Source: Ceratodon purpureus (lineage: Eukaryota; Streptophyta; Bryopsida; Pseudoditrichales; Ditrichaceae). Taken from it: 64,000 nucleotides of DNA. A model generated the notes under the pieces. That model ran no database searches, was not told the DNA's origin, and worked only from the letters and a program-made list of their open reading frames with translations. Position 1 is the first letter of the stretch, and every line of letters starts with the position of its first letter. Made by a program: the position numbers and the translations under genes. The stretch is taken from the NCBI GenBank assembly GCA_014871385.1, contig CM026421.1, forward strand, positions 23,364,865-23,428,864, written 5' to 3'. Positions 53,301-64,000 of this stretch are shown here, piece by piece.

Positions 53301-55232
53301 TCAATAGTTAATTTGGTAGATGACAAAACATTTTTCTTTTGTAACTCTTAAAAATAAGGCATATATTAGGCCCACAGTAAAAATAAATAAAAAATAGAAG
53401 TTGACAAGAACTTTTGATTCTAAAGTCACGCCTTGAGCTCTATGCTTGGTAATTGCAAATGATTTGAAGGAATTTCTCCTATAAATATAGTTGAAATAAA
53501 TTGTGTGTCTTTTTAATTTAACAACATCTCCCAAATCAACCATAGATATTGTAATCATATTGGTAACTTTGTCTTTAAAATGAATGGCTTTTACTTTAGC
53601 CATCACACCATTTATAATACAATTATCAATATTAATATTTTGTAAATCCATCACATGGACTGCAACAACTTTTCTTTTAAGATCATTAAATCAATTGCCA
53701 AACTCCTCAACTTTGAATGTATTAGAATCTCGAATTGAACATCATGAACTTCTTGGGTCTTAGAGTTTCACCATCATCATATTATTGTATATGTTTGCAT
53801 CTCATTGGTAGGTACAGAGTACAGAGTATAGTAATATTTTAATTTAAGGCTCCTTTGATTTGATCTTCATTAATAACACAATTTGTCAAGTGCAAAATTG
53901 TTTCTTCTTGTATGAGTTTTCTTTCTAATAATGTTTAGGAATTCGAAGAAAAATGGATCTCCACCATGTCTTATTGATGCCTTTAGCATACAATGACTAC
54001 CCATTTCTCAAAATACAAAACTCTAAAGGATGCAAATTTTGTCAGATTCTTGATTTATAAGATGGAGACAAATTGGCTGTAATTCACCCATGTCACTAAT
54101 CAATAAGAAGAGTTTAGGTTCAAATGGATTATTAGCTCTATTTGTACTATGATTTTTTAGATTAGATTATAAGTAAATCTCTATTAGTCATCATGCTCAT
54201 TTTGTCAACAATAAGTACTTGTTTTTTTTTGTAATTTTTATAAAGTAAGATTAGATTTTTTTAAATCATAAAGGTATTTTTGGATGGAATGCAGAAGTTG
54301 GTGTATATCATTGTACTTCTGCTTGATAAATGTCTAGCAACTATTGTTGGGGATCCAAATGTATAGCCTTCTTACAATTTCTGGCAAGTAATAAATGAAG
54401 TATTTTATGAAAAATGACTTCAAGCTACATTAGGAGAAATTTGAGGTCTCAAAGGGGCCCTTGAAGACAGCCCATATTATATGAACCGGCTGCCCAATTA
54501 CCCTCTCCATAAAAATCCATTTGTGCATGTTGTTGTCAGTCGACAACATCAAAAGCCGCAGTGTTGGTAGCGCTAGCAGCGGCGATTAGCTGGACCTGTT
54601 GGAAGTATATTGATGTGAGCCAGATGGCACCATTAGTAGGAGCGTCAAAAGCGCACGGATACCTCTAAAATTTTTGGCACGTGAGAAAATCAAAGGCTCC
54701 TTTGAGACCCCAAATTTCTCCTAATGGTAGAGCCCTCAAGGAAATGAATACCTTCAAGAGAGGAATTTAGTTTTTCAAATACAATATCTTGTTCACCTAT
54801 GAAAATTGTCGTCTCCATTTCACTTGAAGAATCATGTTCAAAGCAAGCTAGGTTTCAGTTTCCAAATTTTTTATTCTTGATATGTTGTCACATTGAATAT
54901 CTGTAGGATGATCAATGTAATCTAGATCTAGATAAGAATGTTGTTTAAGAATCTTATCAATATTTTTTCTTGCTCCTCTTCATCATATAAGATTTTTGCG
55001 CATATTATACTATACAACATTGTAAGGAGTTTAAGTCACCGAGATATCGTCTAATATTGCATTTAAGCATATAAGAATGCGTTGAATTGTTGGGTGACCA
55101 TAATTCATTTTTGTTTCTAAAAAATCGATAATTGTTGAGGACCTCGCTAGTATTTTGTAGCAAGATTATCATTTGAGACGACTTGGAAGGTCCCGCATTC
55201 AGAAACCTGCCATTCAATCGTTGGGACGTCAA
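53301..55232 (-). pseudogene. Relic of a PIF1-like helicase
   Basis: Read on the minus strand, conserved motifs of PIF1-family superfamily-1 helicases appear in the right order: remains of the P-loop region (HFLEGS, then KSFFIKYF) either side of an inserted MITE, the ARHL..STMIYTNFCIP block (54285-54323) equivalent to PIF1 motif Ia, a Walker B-like VLIVDKMSMM (about 54182-54218), a motif III-like SDMGELQPIC (about 54068-54097), IRHGGDPFFFEFLNIIRK, NIDNCIINGVMAKVKAI and the motif VI-like SFAITKHRAQGVTLES inside the 117-codon frame 53301-53654. Upstream sequence to about 55232 (RRYLGDLNSLQ) may belong to it. The frame is interrupted many times, so it is dead. PIF1-like helicases occur as host proteins and as the helicase part of Helitrons; no Rep domain is seen, so the source is undecided. 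Confidence 0.7.
54425..54730. mobile_element. MITE inserted in the PIF1-like helicase relic
   Basis: Terminal inverted repeats at 54429-54464 and 54690-54725 match at 33 of 36 positions (ATTAGGAGAAATTTGAGGTC.. against its complement) and extend outward to CTAC/GTAG with a one-base offset. The interior is GC-richer than its surroundings and contains a hairpin around TGTTGTCAGTCGACAACA. It has no coding capacity. It separates the two halves of the P-loop region of the helicase relic, so it is younger than the helicase insertion or gene. No clear target-site duplication. Confidence 0.65.
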
Positions 55233-55560
55233 CGTTACGTTGCGGTGACCACAAATTGTGTCCGGTGGAAAATTTGAATTACATGGTTTCGGGTATATCT
55301 CAAGAGCCGTTGGATGTGAGCGGCGCCCGACGCGGCCGTTGGATCATGCCGTCGGCCGTCGGCATGCGGTAGCTATGCGGTTGCGTTGCAACTTCCTTTC
55401 TTTTCTAAGTCCCTCTGTCCTTGGCAAAACCGAAGAACTTCTACACCTTCCAATTCTGGACATGTAGTCTTGCATGTGTAGTCCAAAATATGAAGTTACT
55501 TACACATGTATTAGTTGGCAAAAGAATGTCGGAATGATTCTTTGGCGAGTAAGACCTTAT

Positions 55561-56889
55561 CTATCATGGAGAGGGATATAATAATGGGCATATTTTTAAA
55601 ACTATTTTACTTAATTGTTTCCGGTTGAAGTATTTAGTTGGAGTTCGAAGATGGTTGTGGAAAATTTAGTTATTGGAGAGTTCATTCAAAGAAATGAAAC
55701 TGGAGGGGAGAAAAGGGGGGGGGGGGGGGGGTGGGTGGGTGGGTGGTAGATAGAGAATACGATTCAAAGATGGAACATTGGAATTAAATAGGGGTGAAAC
55801 TTGGATTCTAAAAATAGAAGGTAAAGAAGGTATGTTTGTACAAGGGGACAAGACTTAGAAATTAGTATTTAAATCAAATTAGATGAGGGTTGAAATTGTG
55901 TAAAGGGAATTGATGACACAATAATTAAAACAAAGGGGGTAGTAAGTTTGAATTAGAAGCTAGGGTACGCAGAGAAGAATTAAAATATAAGTGATGGAAG
56001 ATAGGAATTGAAATACAATGTTAAAAAAAAACTGAGCCATATTACAAGAATGGAGGTTAAAAAAGGAAGGGTGAATGAATCATGAAGGGTTGGAAGTTAA
56101 GATTAAGATATGTTTTTACATTTTTTGGAACAAGAACATAATGTTCAATTTGACTACTTAGGTGGGTAAATGTCACATTGTTTGCCTTCCATATCTTGGG
56201 GACATCCATTGAGCCACTATGGCTTAGAGCTTAATGATTTTGGCTGATTTTTCATTCCAAAATCTATGAATAATTTTCCATCTCAAAGGTGATTTAAAAT
56301 AATTATTTTTATAAGTGAAGGACATCATGTGTGGAATCCAAATATGAAAATTCAAACACATATTTTGTAGCTAGAAAGAATATCTACTAAAAGTTCATCC
56401 TCACTTCTTAAAGATCCTTGGCCTGCATATCAATATTCTATTCTTAGTATTCTATTGTTTTGAATCCCATATGTGAAATTATGCTTCCACTAAAAATATG
56501 AAGAAGTAATGAATTATTCATTTAGGATTCTCATGAGCAAATTTCTTTGGCTAAAGGATAGTTATAAGTTTATATGTGGGAAACCTTAAATGACCATTAA
56601 TGCAAGAATTATAAATAATATAAATAAAATTACAAATAAAATTTTGATTTTGGAAGGATTCTTTTTGTAATCCATGAATGTATTGTTTGCACTCTCAATA
56701 TTTATATAATACTTTTCAAAGAATTATGAAAATAAAATGTAATAAATACTTTCATTGCATGTATCAGTATGTTTGATGCATTGAATTGCATACTACATTT
56801 CATTGCATGTATCAACCATCTTCAAACTTCAACAAAATATTTCAACCGGAAACTATTAAGTATGCCCATTATTATATCCCTTTCCAAAA
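55561..56889. mobile_element. 1.3-kb non-coding element with long terminal inverted repeats
   Basis: The left end 55561-55657 and the right end 56813-56889 are inverted copies. GGGATATAATAATGGGCATA, GTTTCCGGTTGAA and GAAGATGGTTG are shared, with a short AT insertion in the left arm. The outer sequence is CTATNNTGGANAGGG on both ends. The interior is AT-rich, has no convincing coding frame and contains a G17 run. Flanks contain TTAT (left) and ATTAT (right), a possible but weak target duplication. Best read as a non-autonomous or decayed DNA transposon. Confidence 0.65.
55715..55747. repeat. G17 run followed by (TGGG)n
   Basis: Seventeen guanines then TGGGTGGGTGGGTGG, inside the 1.3-kb inverted-repeat element. 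It is a strong G-quadruplex candidate on the plus strand. The exact length is prone to sequencing error. Confidence 0.7.
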
Positions 56890-59800
56890 TAGATTATGAT
56901 GTGGTTTTCTTGCATTACTAAACACATGATTTATGCTCTTAGTGATTCAGCCAATTGAAATCTCAGCCCAATGTTTCCGAAGATTGTATAGGGTTGATGT
57001 TTTTGGTGACCGGTACCGGAGCTGCTGGGGTATTTGGTGTGGCCCATGCATCAAATGGAAAACAATCCCCAAGTGCCACACAAGGGAGCGAGGTGGCTTG
57101 AAGAGGGGAAAAACACCTCGTCTGCCCGCCTTTCCACACAAGTTACAGCCCAAGTAAGCCTGGCTGCTGTGACTGGCTGCCATGGCTTCCGCCCCGGCCA
57201 CCTCCAATGTGCGCATCCCACCCCACATGCCCACCACGTGCCCCCCAAGACACTCCCCTCCAGATCTGCAGGCCAGGTCACCTCCCCCCTTTTCTTTTTC
57301 CCCTGTTTTTGGGGCACAAATTGAACATTATGCAATTGCAGCAGTAGAAAGGCAGGATCCAAGTTAAACTACCGCAGGCAGGCCCCTCAAGGCTCAGGTC
57401 AGCTGCCTTTTCTCCTCAATTCCAGCCTCGCCTCTGGCTACCAAAAGCGTCTCGCAATTGCGGCCGGCTCTTGAGCAAGTCACCCATTCCATTCCATTCC
57501 ATTCCATATGCAGTGTGCACTGATCACGGTCCCTTAATCCTGGATTTAAAAAAACTATAGATTATCTTAACTTGATGACGACCCAAGTGACGTTACTTCA
57601 ATAACGTTCTCCAAACAAACGCCGGGAAGTGGGAACTGCACTGTTTTCCTAAAAAAAAAACCATATTATTTCACGAACATATGTTATTACATGTACACAT
57701 GTTGTTACATGAACACATGTTACATGAACTAAATCAGTCGATAGTGCAAAGAAAGCGTCTAATCTCCAATTTGCTATTGCTTTACTGTACAGTACACATG
57801 ATTTGACAAACTGTTCGAGAAGACATTGAGAGCTTTGGTTGAAACTTGAACATGGAAAAATAGGTCCTTGCCAGCAGGTCCTGGTCTGCTTGGTTGCGCG
57901 GCGGTGCGTTTGTTTGGTTTGGCTGTGGAATAAACTGATCACCATTTGCTTCACAAAAAAAAACTTGAACATGAAAGGAGGATTGATTAATTATGAATGT
58001 ATTATAACGAAATGGATTTAATTAAACATTGATGAGGGCTTTGAGCAGATCTTCACCAAAGTGCTGTGACAGTTTAGGATATTTTCTCTGTCCAAAGTGA
58101 CTCGGATGGAATTGGCTGGCCTTGGCCTCAGCAAGATCAAGATCCCCTCAACAACTTGCTGAATCCTTACAACTACTTCAATTGGAAGTAGGATCAGTGG
58201 GAAGTCTATCATTACCGTGAAGCAATCCTAAATGTGCCATGTAATACAAAAGACTGACGTGGTGATACCCCTGTGTCCCTTGTCTGCCGTGATCTGGTAT
58301 CCTCAACAGTAGGAGGGAGGGTGTAGAATGATTCCTTGGACAAGTTAAGTTGGATGCATCCACCGCTGCCAAACCAGCCCCCGACAAGTGTTGAACATCG
58401 TTCCAAGACCTCGGCAAGGATCATGTTCGCTGGACATCAACAATTCAGATCAGGACATCAACTTTGTAGTAGTGTGAGTAGCTCTGGTTTCTCCGCGCAC
58501 TACGATACATGACTCGTTGTGCCTCCCTTTCAGCGACAATGGGTACAACTCTCAAAGCAGTCATGTTGAGATGGAAGCGTAGAACAGTCTCCTAACCTCC
58601 CATTTACAGTCTCGGTTACTTATCACATACGTCAATCTTACTTACCATCAGAAAAGCATCTCACAACGCCACACCCATGATGATGGAAACTTCACCCCAA
58701 CCTTTCTGCCAACGGAACCGTCCGCCGTAAAAAAAGAACGACTTCGAAGCTAAGTAAAATATGGTTTTAGAATTCTGGTCAATCCTGGTTTCCTCAGCAG
58801 TTGCGTAGTGATGGTAGTTTCCTTTCCGTTTGTAATATTCCATCATTTTTGAGAACGTTCCTACCAAGTCCACTCATTTCGACAAGCACCCACACACATA
58901 AAACATGAAGTCCAGTTCTATGTTGCTGCAACATGCATGAAACCGCCGGCCGCCACTTGTAAAATCCGGGTGACAAAGGTAGTGAGAAGAAATATAAAAA
59001 CTGGTGGAAGTTGCAGTGAATTCATGTGATGAAGGAGGACTATAAGTTTAGTGTTGTTTTTTTTTTTTTGGTTTGATTGACTGAGGGGAGAAAGGTGGAA
59101 GGCAAATAACGAACCATAACTGCCGGGAGGGAGGCCCACCGAGGGGGCGTGGCACGGCGCATACGCTCCGAGGCGCCGAAGGGGTGGCCCAAAGGCGCCA
59201 TGGCGTGAAGCTGGGCTGCGTCTCGCCCCCCGCCACGCGCGCACCACCTTTCCTCTCGCGCACTGCATCTGACGTGCCTAGGCCCGGCCCCCTAAGATCC
59301 CCCATCTCCATCGCCACGCCTCATAAGATCCAACGCTGCCATCGCCCTCGCCATTTCCCTACTCCCTCCTCCCTCCGTGACGCATTGCGTGTTCCGCATC
59401 GCTTCTTCTTTACACATCGTGCTGGAGCAGGCGCCTTTCTTTCCTCGCACACCAAGCCACACGTACCAAGTCACCCACGCTGATTGATCGACGATCATCG
59501 GGTTCGCTGGAGCACCTTGGAAGGAACAGGAGACACAGAGAGAAATAGAAACATAAAGGTACGTACATAGATTGCCAGTAGCACGATCGATCGGAGCCGG
59601 AAGTGAAAGGGGAAGTTGGTGAGTGTTCTTGAGTTGCTTGCCGTTTTCAACAAGCGATCGGTCTACAGTGACGGCTTCGTAACGCGTCGATCGATTGTTG
59701 CGGGCGGCAGCCAGGGTTCAGGATGTGTTAAAGTTGTAGTGGTGCAGGTAAAGTCGGTTTGTGAGGTTCTTTGGTTTCTGGTGTTCTGGGCATAGTCGCG

Positions 59801-59948
59801 TGTGGATCAGAGTGCGAAGGTTTTGGGTCAGAGAAAAAATCTCATCAAAGGATCGTGGACGTGCAGAATTTTAGAGAACTAGCGGAGATTATTGAAAACC
59901 TACAGCTTTTCTCGATCTTTTCGAAGTTTCTGCATCGACTCCGGAGCT
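56890..59948. other. Intergenic region and upstream region of STAY-GREEN
   Basis: 56990-57480 is a C-rich island with a CCACGTGCC G-box near 57236 but no credible gene. 57660-57730 repeats variants of ACATGTTGTTACATGAAC. 57750-58950 shows nothing recognisable. 59100-59560 is C- and CpG-rich and is the probable promoter or leader start of the STAY-GREEN gene, with a GACGTGCC element near 59271. AAAGGTACGTACAT near 59556 could be a donor for a leader intron. Open frames on both strands here look like GC artefacts. Confidence 0.4.
57485..57506. repeat. (ATTCC)n microsatellite
   Basis: Four consecutive ATTCC units ending in ATATG. Confidence 0.75.
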
Positions 59949-62441
59949 ATGGCTTCTTGCAGTTTGTTTCAGCCACCTATCTCAGCAGGAGTATCTGGCC
60001 ACAGTGTCGTCAGATCAAAGGATGCTGCCGCTTCTTCTTCTCTCCAACCAGCCACGGCTATGGTGTCCTCAGCTTCTCACCTGAAAGTTGAAGCGGCGTC
60101 TATGTGCAGCAGTGCTTCCGTCAAGACACAAGGAAGCGAGAAATTGGTGTCTCAATTCTGGAGCGCGGACAGCAGGCAAGGTCTCCTGGCAAGGGCAAAC
60201 ACCGCAGAGATGGTGTGCCGGCCTGGATCGCCCCTTGTTGTGGTGAGACCTCAAATCTTCTTGCAGCTGGGGATACTCTTTAGGTGTGTCATGTGTTCAC
60301 GTTTTTGTGGCTGTAGTAGGATTTACTCAGTAACGTACCACTTGGCCTGACGAAGTATATGACGGTGGGTTAAGTGATATTTCCATTACTGAACATGCAA
60401 GAACGTGCTCCAAGAATCTTTGTCTGTGCTGCACCTGCGATTTCTTACGGTGAGTGTGTACCTGTGACGGCGAAGGCAAAGTGAACAGTTGATGGTCGTC
60501 AAAGACGCGCAACTGAAAAGGGTTTTGAAATTTATGCGATAGAAGGATATTCTTCTTGCTAGTAGAAAAGTCTGACAGTTCTCCAGTTTAAATCTTAAAG
60601 GCACAGTGCTCGTATTTTGAGGTGTCGGCTGTTTCTCTTCGACCGGTCTTGAATACTGATTTTTATCCAAAGTCGGCAGTTGCATGGACGTCACAGTACG
60701 TGAGTGCTCCGGTTAATTTTCTCTCGCGTCGACGGTGTGAGAAACACTTTTTCTCAAGGGGTTGCCTAGGTCGCAAGCTGACATACGTGTGCAGTTTGAC
60801 TGTCTGCACTTTGTTGGGTGGAGATCGCAAATTTTTAAGAAGAGAAATAATGGACAAAGTCTGGATTATTAGAGCAACATCATGGTCAAGAACTCAAACC
60901 ATCACAATATCAAATTCACGAACAAGTTTGATCAACACAGCTTCCCGGCAATTTATTTTAGACGACATGGAAGAATATCCTGCAGACACATGGTCGTTGT
61001 ATTTTAGAGACTGCGTCGGTAATAAGTGTCCTCTTCTATGTGCTTAAGCATATACAATATGATACTCAATGAAGTACTTGTCGTTTTGAACAGGACGCAC
61101 GGCTGTTTGGACCAGCGATTTTCGAGGCTGCGAAATTGAAAGTGCTTTTCCTTGGTGCTGACAAGAAACATCCTGAAGAGTTGCCGAGAATTTACACGTT
61201 GACACACAGTGATGTCACGTCGAAGATAACCCTGGCCATCTCACGTGAAATCAACAAGGCACAAGTAAGAACTTGGACTTCTTCATTTTGCGTGCCGCAG
61301 TGACACATACTTGGTTTCTATGCTTGTTCGTTCAGAACAAACTGGTATTCGTTGATTCGATCCAGTGAATGTCATGGCACTGTATCTTTTAAGCGTCATG
61401 TTAGGTTTCAGACATGAGTCAATTGGAACGATTGGAGTGAGATTCTGCTCATGGCTGTCGACGACGAGAGTGCATGACTACGGTGGCTGTCAAATATTGT
61501 TTCTCGTGTCCCATATTTGACAATAATAATGACTGTTTGAACAGTTAAAAGGATGGTACAGCAAATTACAGAGAGATGAAGTTGTAGCAGAATGGAGAAA
61601 AGTCCAGGGAAAGATGACGCTTCACGTGCACTGCCACATCAGTGGTGGCAATAACGTGTTGCACAACATGATCGCGAACCTGCGCTTCTATATCTTCCGC
61701 AAGGAATTACCTGTGGTCAGTACACTGCACTTGAACATTTAACGCAAAATAACCTGCTTTTTGCATCATTTATAATTAATGACTTTTCCACCTGGAATCT
61801 GTTTGAGTCGTCTTCCTCTCGTGCTGATCATATCACGTGTAATTTACAGGTATTGGAAGCATTCAGACACGGTGATGAAGAACTTCTCAAGGCTTACCCA
61901 GGTAGATCCTCAATAAATCTCATCCAGACGACATTTTTCTCTTACTGTAATGCTAAAGAGTTGTAAGGATGGGTGAGTGAGACCATAATATCTTACATTG
62001 TTCATTGATTGTTGCAGATCTTGATAACTCCCTGGTGTGGGTCTACTTTCACTCAAACGTTAGGGAATACAATCGCTTGGAATGTTGGGGTCCTCTTGTC
62101 GAAGCTGCCAAGGTACTACCCGAACTGTCTGCTCTGCACTGATTTCCCTGCACTGATTTCCCTGCACGTCTTGTTTTAAAATCCAGAACTTGAGCACAGT
62201 ATTGCACAAAATTTGGGAATACTGAAGTGAAATTGGAATAAAATCACAGGGTGCAGATGAAGCGAAGGAAGCAATTCATCATGCAATGGAGGAGATTGAG
62301 AAAAAGTGGCCCAAGCAACTGTGGCCAGGAAAGACTTGCGAAGGACCTTGCGAATGCTGCTCCCGACATGGTACCTTGATTCCAGTACCAAAGACTTTCG
62401 AACTACTGGAAATGCAAGAGGAGCAACGGCGTTCGACATAA
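59949..62441 (+). CDS. SGR: STAY-GREEN magnesium-dechelatase
   Basis: Chloroplast enzyme that removes Mg from chlorophyll a, the committed step of chlorophyll breakdown. Six exons, 59949-60242, 61094-61264, 61545-61715, 61850-61901, 62018-62112 and 62250-62441, give 324 residues. Exon 1 encodes a Ser/Ala-rich, acid-poor segment of about 98 residues fitting a plastid transit peptide. The SGR domain begins at residue 100 with ARLFGPAIFEAAKLKVLFLG and continues with YTLTHSDVTSKITLAIS, LHVHCHISGG (181-190), FRKELPVVLEAF, VWVYFHSNVREYN and ECWGPL. The C-terminal Cys motif is C291, C295, C297, C298, as in SGR proteins rather than SGR-like forms lacking it. An in-frame ATG at 59892 would add 19 residues; I prefer 59949 because it starts MASCS.. 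after a typical leader. Intron 1 is 851 nt. Complete and probably active. Confidence 0.94.
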
Positions 62442-63872
62442 CTCAATTTGATCTATATCCAGAATTCTTTTGCGGAAAGCGTCGAACCACTACAATTGTA
62501 AAATATGCTACGAAGTGAAGATGTTCTGCACAAGGCTATCGTCCTGAAAGGACATAGCCGTATGATTTGTCGATTCTTACCAACGACGGCGGTGAAAGGA
62601 GCAAGATTTCCGATCGGACTAAAAGCAGCAGTTCGATTCCGATCTGCGGCTCTGGTATACAAGTTTCCACTACAAGGTTGTACATAAACTCACTCTATGG
62701 ACGGTTTGGAAACTACTTACTACACTTCTATACAGGATGATACAGGATGAGTTGGTGGACGGTGATACAAGACGATTTGGTCAGAGATGCTCTCTTTCCA
62801 AAACCGACTTTCCAACACCCACTTGCTAACAAGTGCTCCATCAAGCTGATACTTATAGCAAAATTCCGGAATAGTAAATTTGTGAAGGCTTGACTGTGTG
62901 TACAGATTAGAAAACATTACTATTCTAGAACGATTGGATTTTAAGTGTCCATTGGACCAATTTGTAAAATACAAAGACGATTTTTTCATTATAACATTTT
63001 AAAGTCTTGTTGAATTGTGGATTTGTTTCCTATACGTTAGAGACTACATTCCCATTTCTTCACAAATTAAGAACACTTGCACTGACATCTCAGCCTCTGG
63101 AATCCAAGGAGCTGAACATGTGCATCAGATTCGGCAAGTATGTCAAAGAAAAGTTGAAGACCCTAGAATCGTGAGTGATACACTTGTTCCCCTGTGTAAG
63201 GTAAGGGAGGAGGAGGATAGTGGTAAACAGTTCAAGGAACTCACCCAACAAGCAGCACTTTCTTCTAGTATGGCCCTTGAATCCAGGACTTCCCCATCTT
63301 CCTATGCTCACAGAGACCTGCACTGCAGAATCACGACTCCATCAAAATCACAGCTTCCATACTTACAGACAAGGACATTTCGACAAACAGAACAAAGAGT
63401 GAAAACCACAGGATGTAACAAGCGATCATTTCCAACTTAGCAATTCAGAGCACAGCGCTACTGAACGGTCCAGTGGCTTGTTATCAGTGTACGACCGAGC
63501 TACGATCTTCATAATAGCACCATCTCAAAACGATGTCTTTTCAAGAATACAGGCTCTGTGTTAGTTGATGAGCGCTTCGTATGAGAACATATCAATATAA
63601 TGTAAAGCTAAAATAATACAGACGAATCATCTCTAACCACGCGAGGCAGTTGCAAAATTTAGAATTTGGTCATTTGCACAGCCCGTCTGTGGTTACTTGG
63701 TTCTGAAAAAGTCGATCAAGCTGAAGTAAACGCATGCGAGTGAGTGTAGCCCAAAACCCCTCTTTCCGCAACATAATGAAATCCCAGCCACTGGAACTCT
63801 CCTCTTTTCGCGACTCCATCAGTGTGCGTGTACAGCAGCTAGAACCATTCGGACAAGTACTTAACACAAGTG
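62442..63872. other. SGR 3' flank and intergenic DNA
   Basis: 62442-62720 is probably the 3' untranslated region of the STAY-GREEN gene. The remainder has ordinary GC with short open frames on both strands (63015-63440 plus, 63090-63323 minus, 63670-63867 minus) and no recognised domain, RNA or splice structure. Confidence 0.4.
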
Positions 63873-63979
63873 TAAAATGGCCAATCCTGATTATATTGGC
63901 CGCTCAGTGTGATTTCAGTTCATTTCCTCTCCTTATTTGAATAGTGTGGCGGCCAATATAATCGGGAGTGGCCATTTTA
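63873..63979. mobile_element. Short inverted-repeat element, Stowaway-like by its ends
   Basis: Arms at 63873-63903 and 63949-63979 are inverted copies matching at 29 of 31 positions (TAAAATGGCCAATC.. and its complement), around a 45-bp loop. The outermost bases are TA on both sides, as expected for a TA target duplication of Tc1/mariner-type MITEs. The whole unit is only about 107 bp and has no coding capacity. A chance or functional hairpin is the alternative. Confidence 0.5.
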
Positions 63980-64000
63980 ATGAATATGACCTTACCTGTA

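Noticed and set aside
57051-57362. Open frames of about 100 codons on both strands in a C-rich island
   Set aside because: Overlapping frames on both strands with Pro/His/Trp-rich low-complexity translations and no domain.
59048-59498. Frames on both strands before STAY-GREEN
   Set aside because: They lie in the GC-rich promoter and leader and are open mainly because stop codons are rare at this composition.

Overview
The window looks like nuclear DNA of a land plant, most likely a bryophyte such as a moss. The evidence is spliceosomal introns with GT..AG borders, plant-type gene families (SABRE, STAY-GREEN, RABA, A20/AN1 stress protein), and gene islands of moderate GC separated by AT-rich, repeat-laden stretches. 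The species assignment is inference; no organelle, bacterial or viral gene order is present.

Seven protein genes can be supported. From left to right they are: an SRRM1/SRm160-type splicing coactivator (minus, 11 coding exons, 5190-10205); a complete SABRE-type bridge-like lipid transfer protein (plus, 23 coding exons, 16900-32031, about 2,712 residues); an intronless A20/AN1 zinc-finger protein (minus, 38133-38681); an intronless lysine-rich, probably nucleolar protein (minus, 41916-42953); an intronless 20S proteasome alpha subunit of the PAC1/PSMA4 type (plus, 44952-45704); a RABA2-like Rab11 GTPase (plus, 2 exons, 48782-50271); and a STAY-GREEN magnesium-dechelatase (plus, 6 exons, 59949-62441). 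All are housekeeping or general cell-biology genes with no sign of a cluster or pathway linkage. Exon borders were read by eye from splice signals, frame continuity and family similarity; summed exon lengths are multiples of three in every case.

Between the genes lie AT-rich regions (461-5100, 10860-15600, 32040-37900, 45950-48080, 50300-56900) with many degraded repeats. The best structures are: two copies in opposite orientation of a roughly 300-bp repeat ending in CTAG that bracket the SABRE gene (15135-15436 and 32373-32642); a 467-bp foldback element (37199-37665); a 1.3-kb element with long terminal inverted repeats (55561-56889); three short MITE-like elements (1382-1696, 54425-54730, 63873-63979); a possible tRNA-derived SINE head (about 14290-14400); and a relic of a PIF1-like helicase on the minus strand (53301-55232). 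The 54425-54730 MITE sits in the P-loop region of that relic. No intact LTR element, CRISPR, rRNA or credible tRNA gene was seen.

The window does not show a clear new biological system. The most unusual points are the nested helicase/MITE fossil, the foldback locus that could form a long hairpin RNA, the CTAG-ended repeat pair, and a 44-residue in-frame duplication at the C terminus of the SRRM1 homolog.
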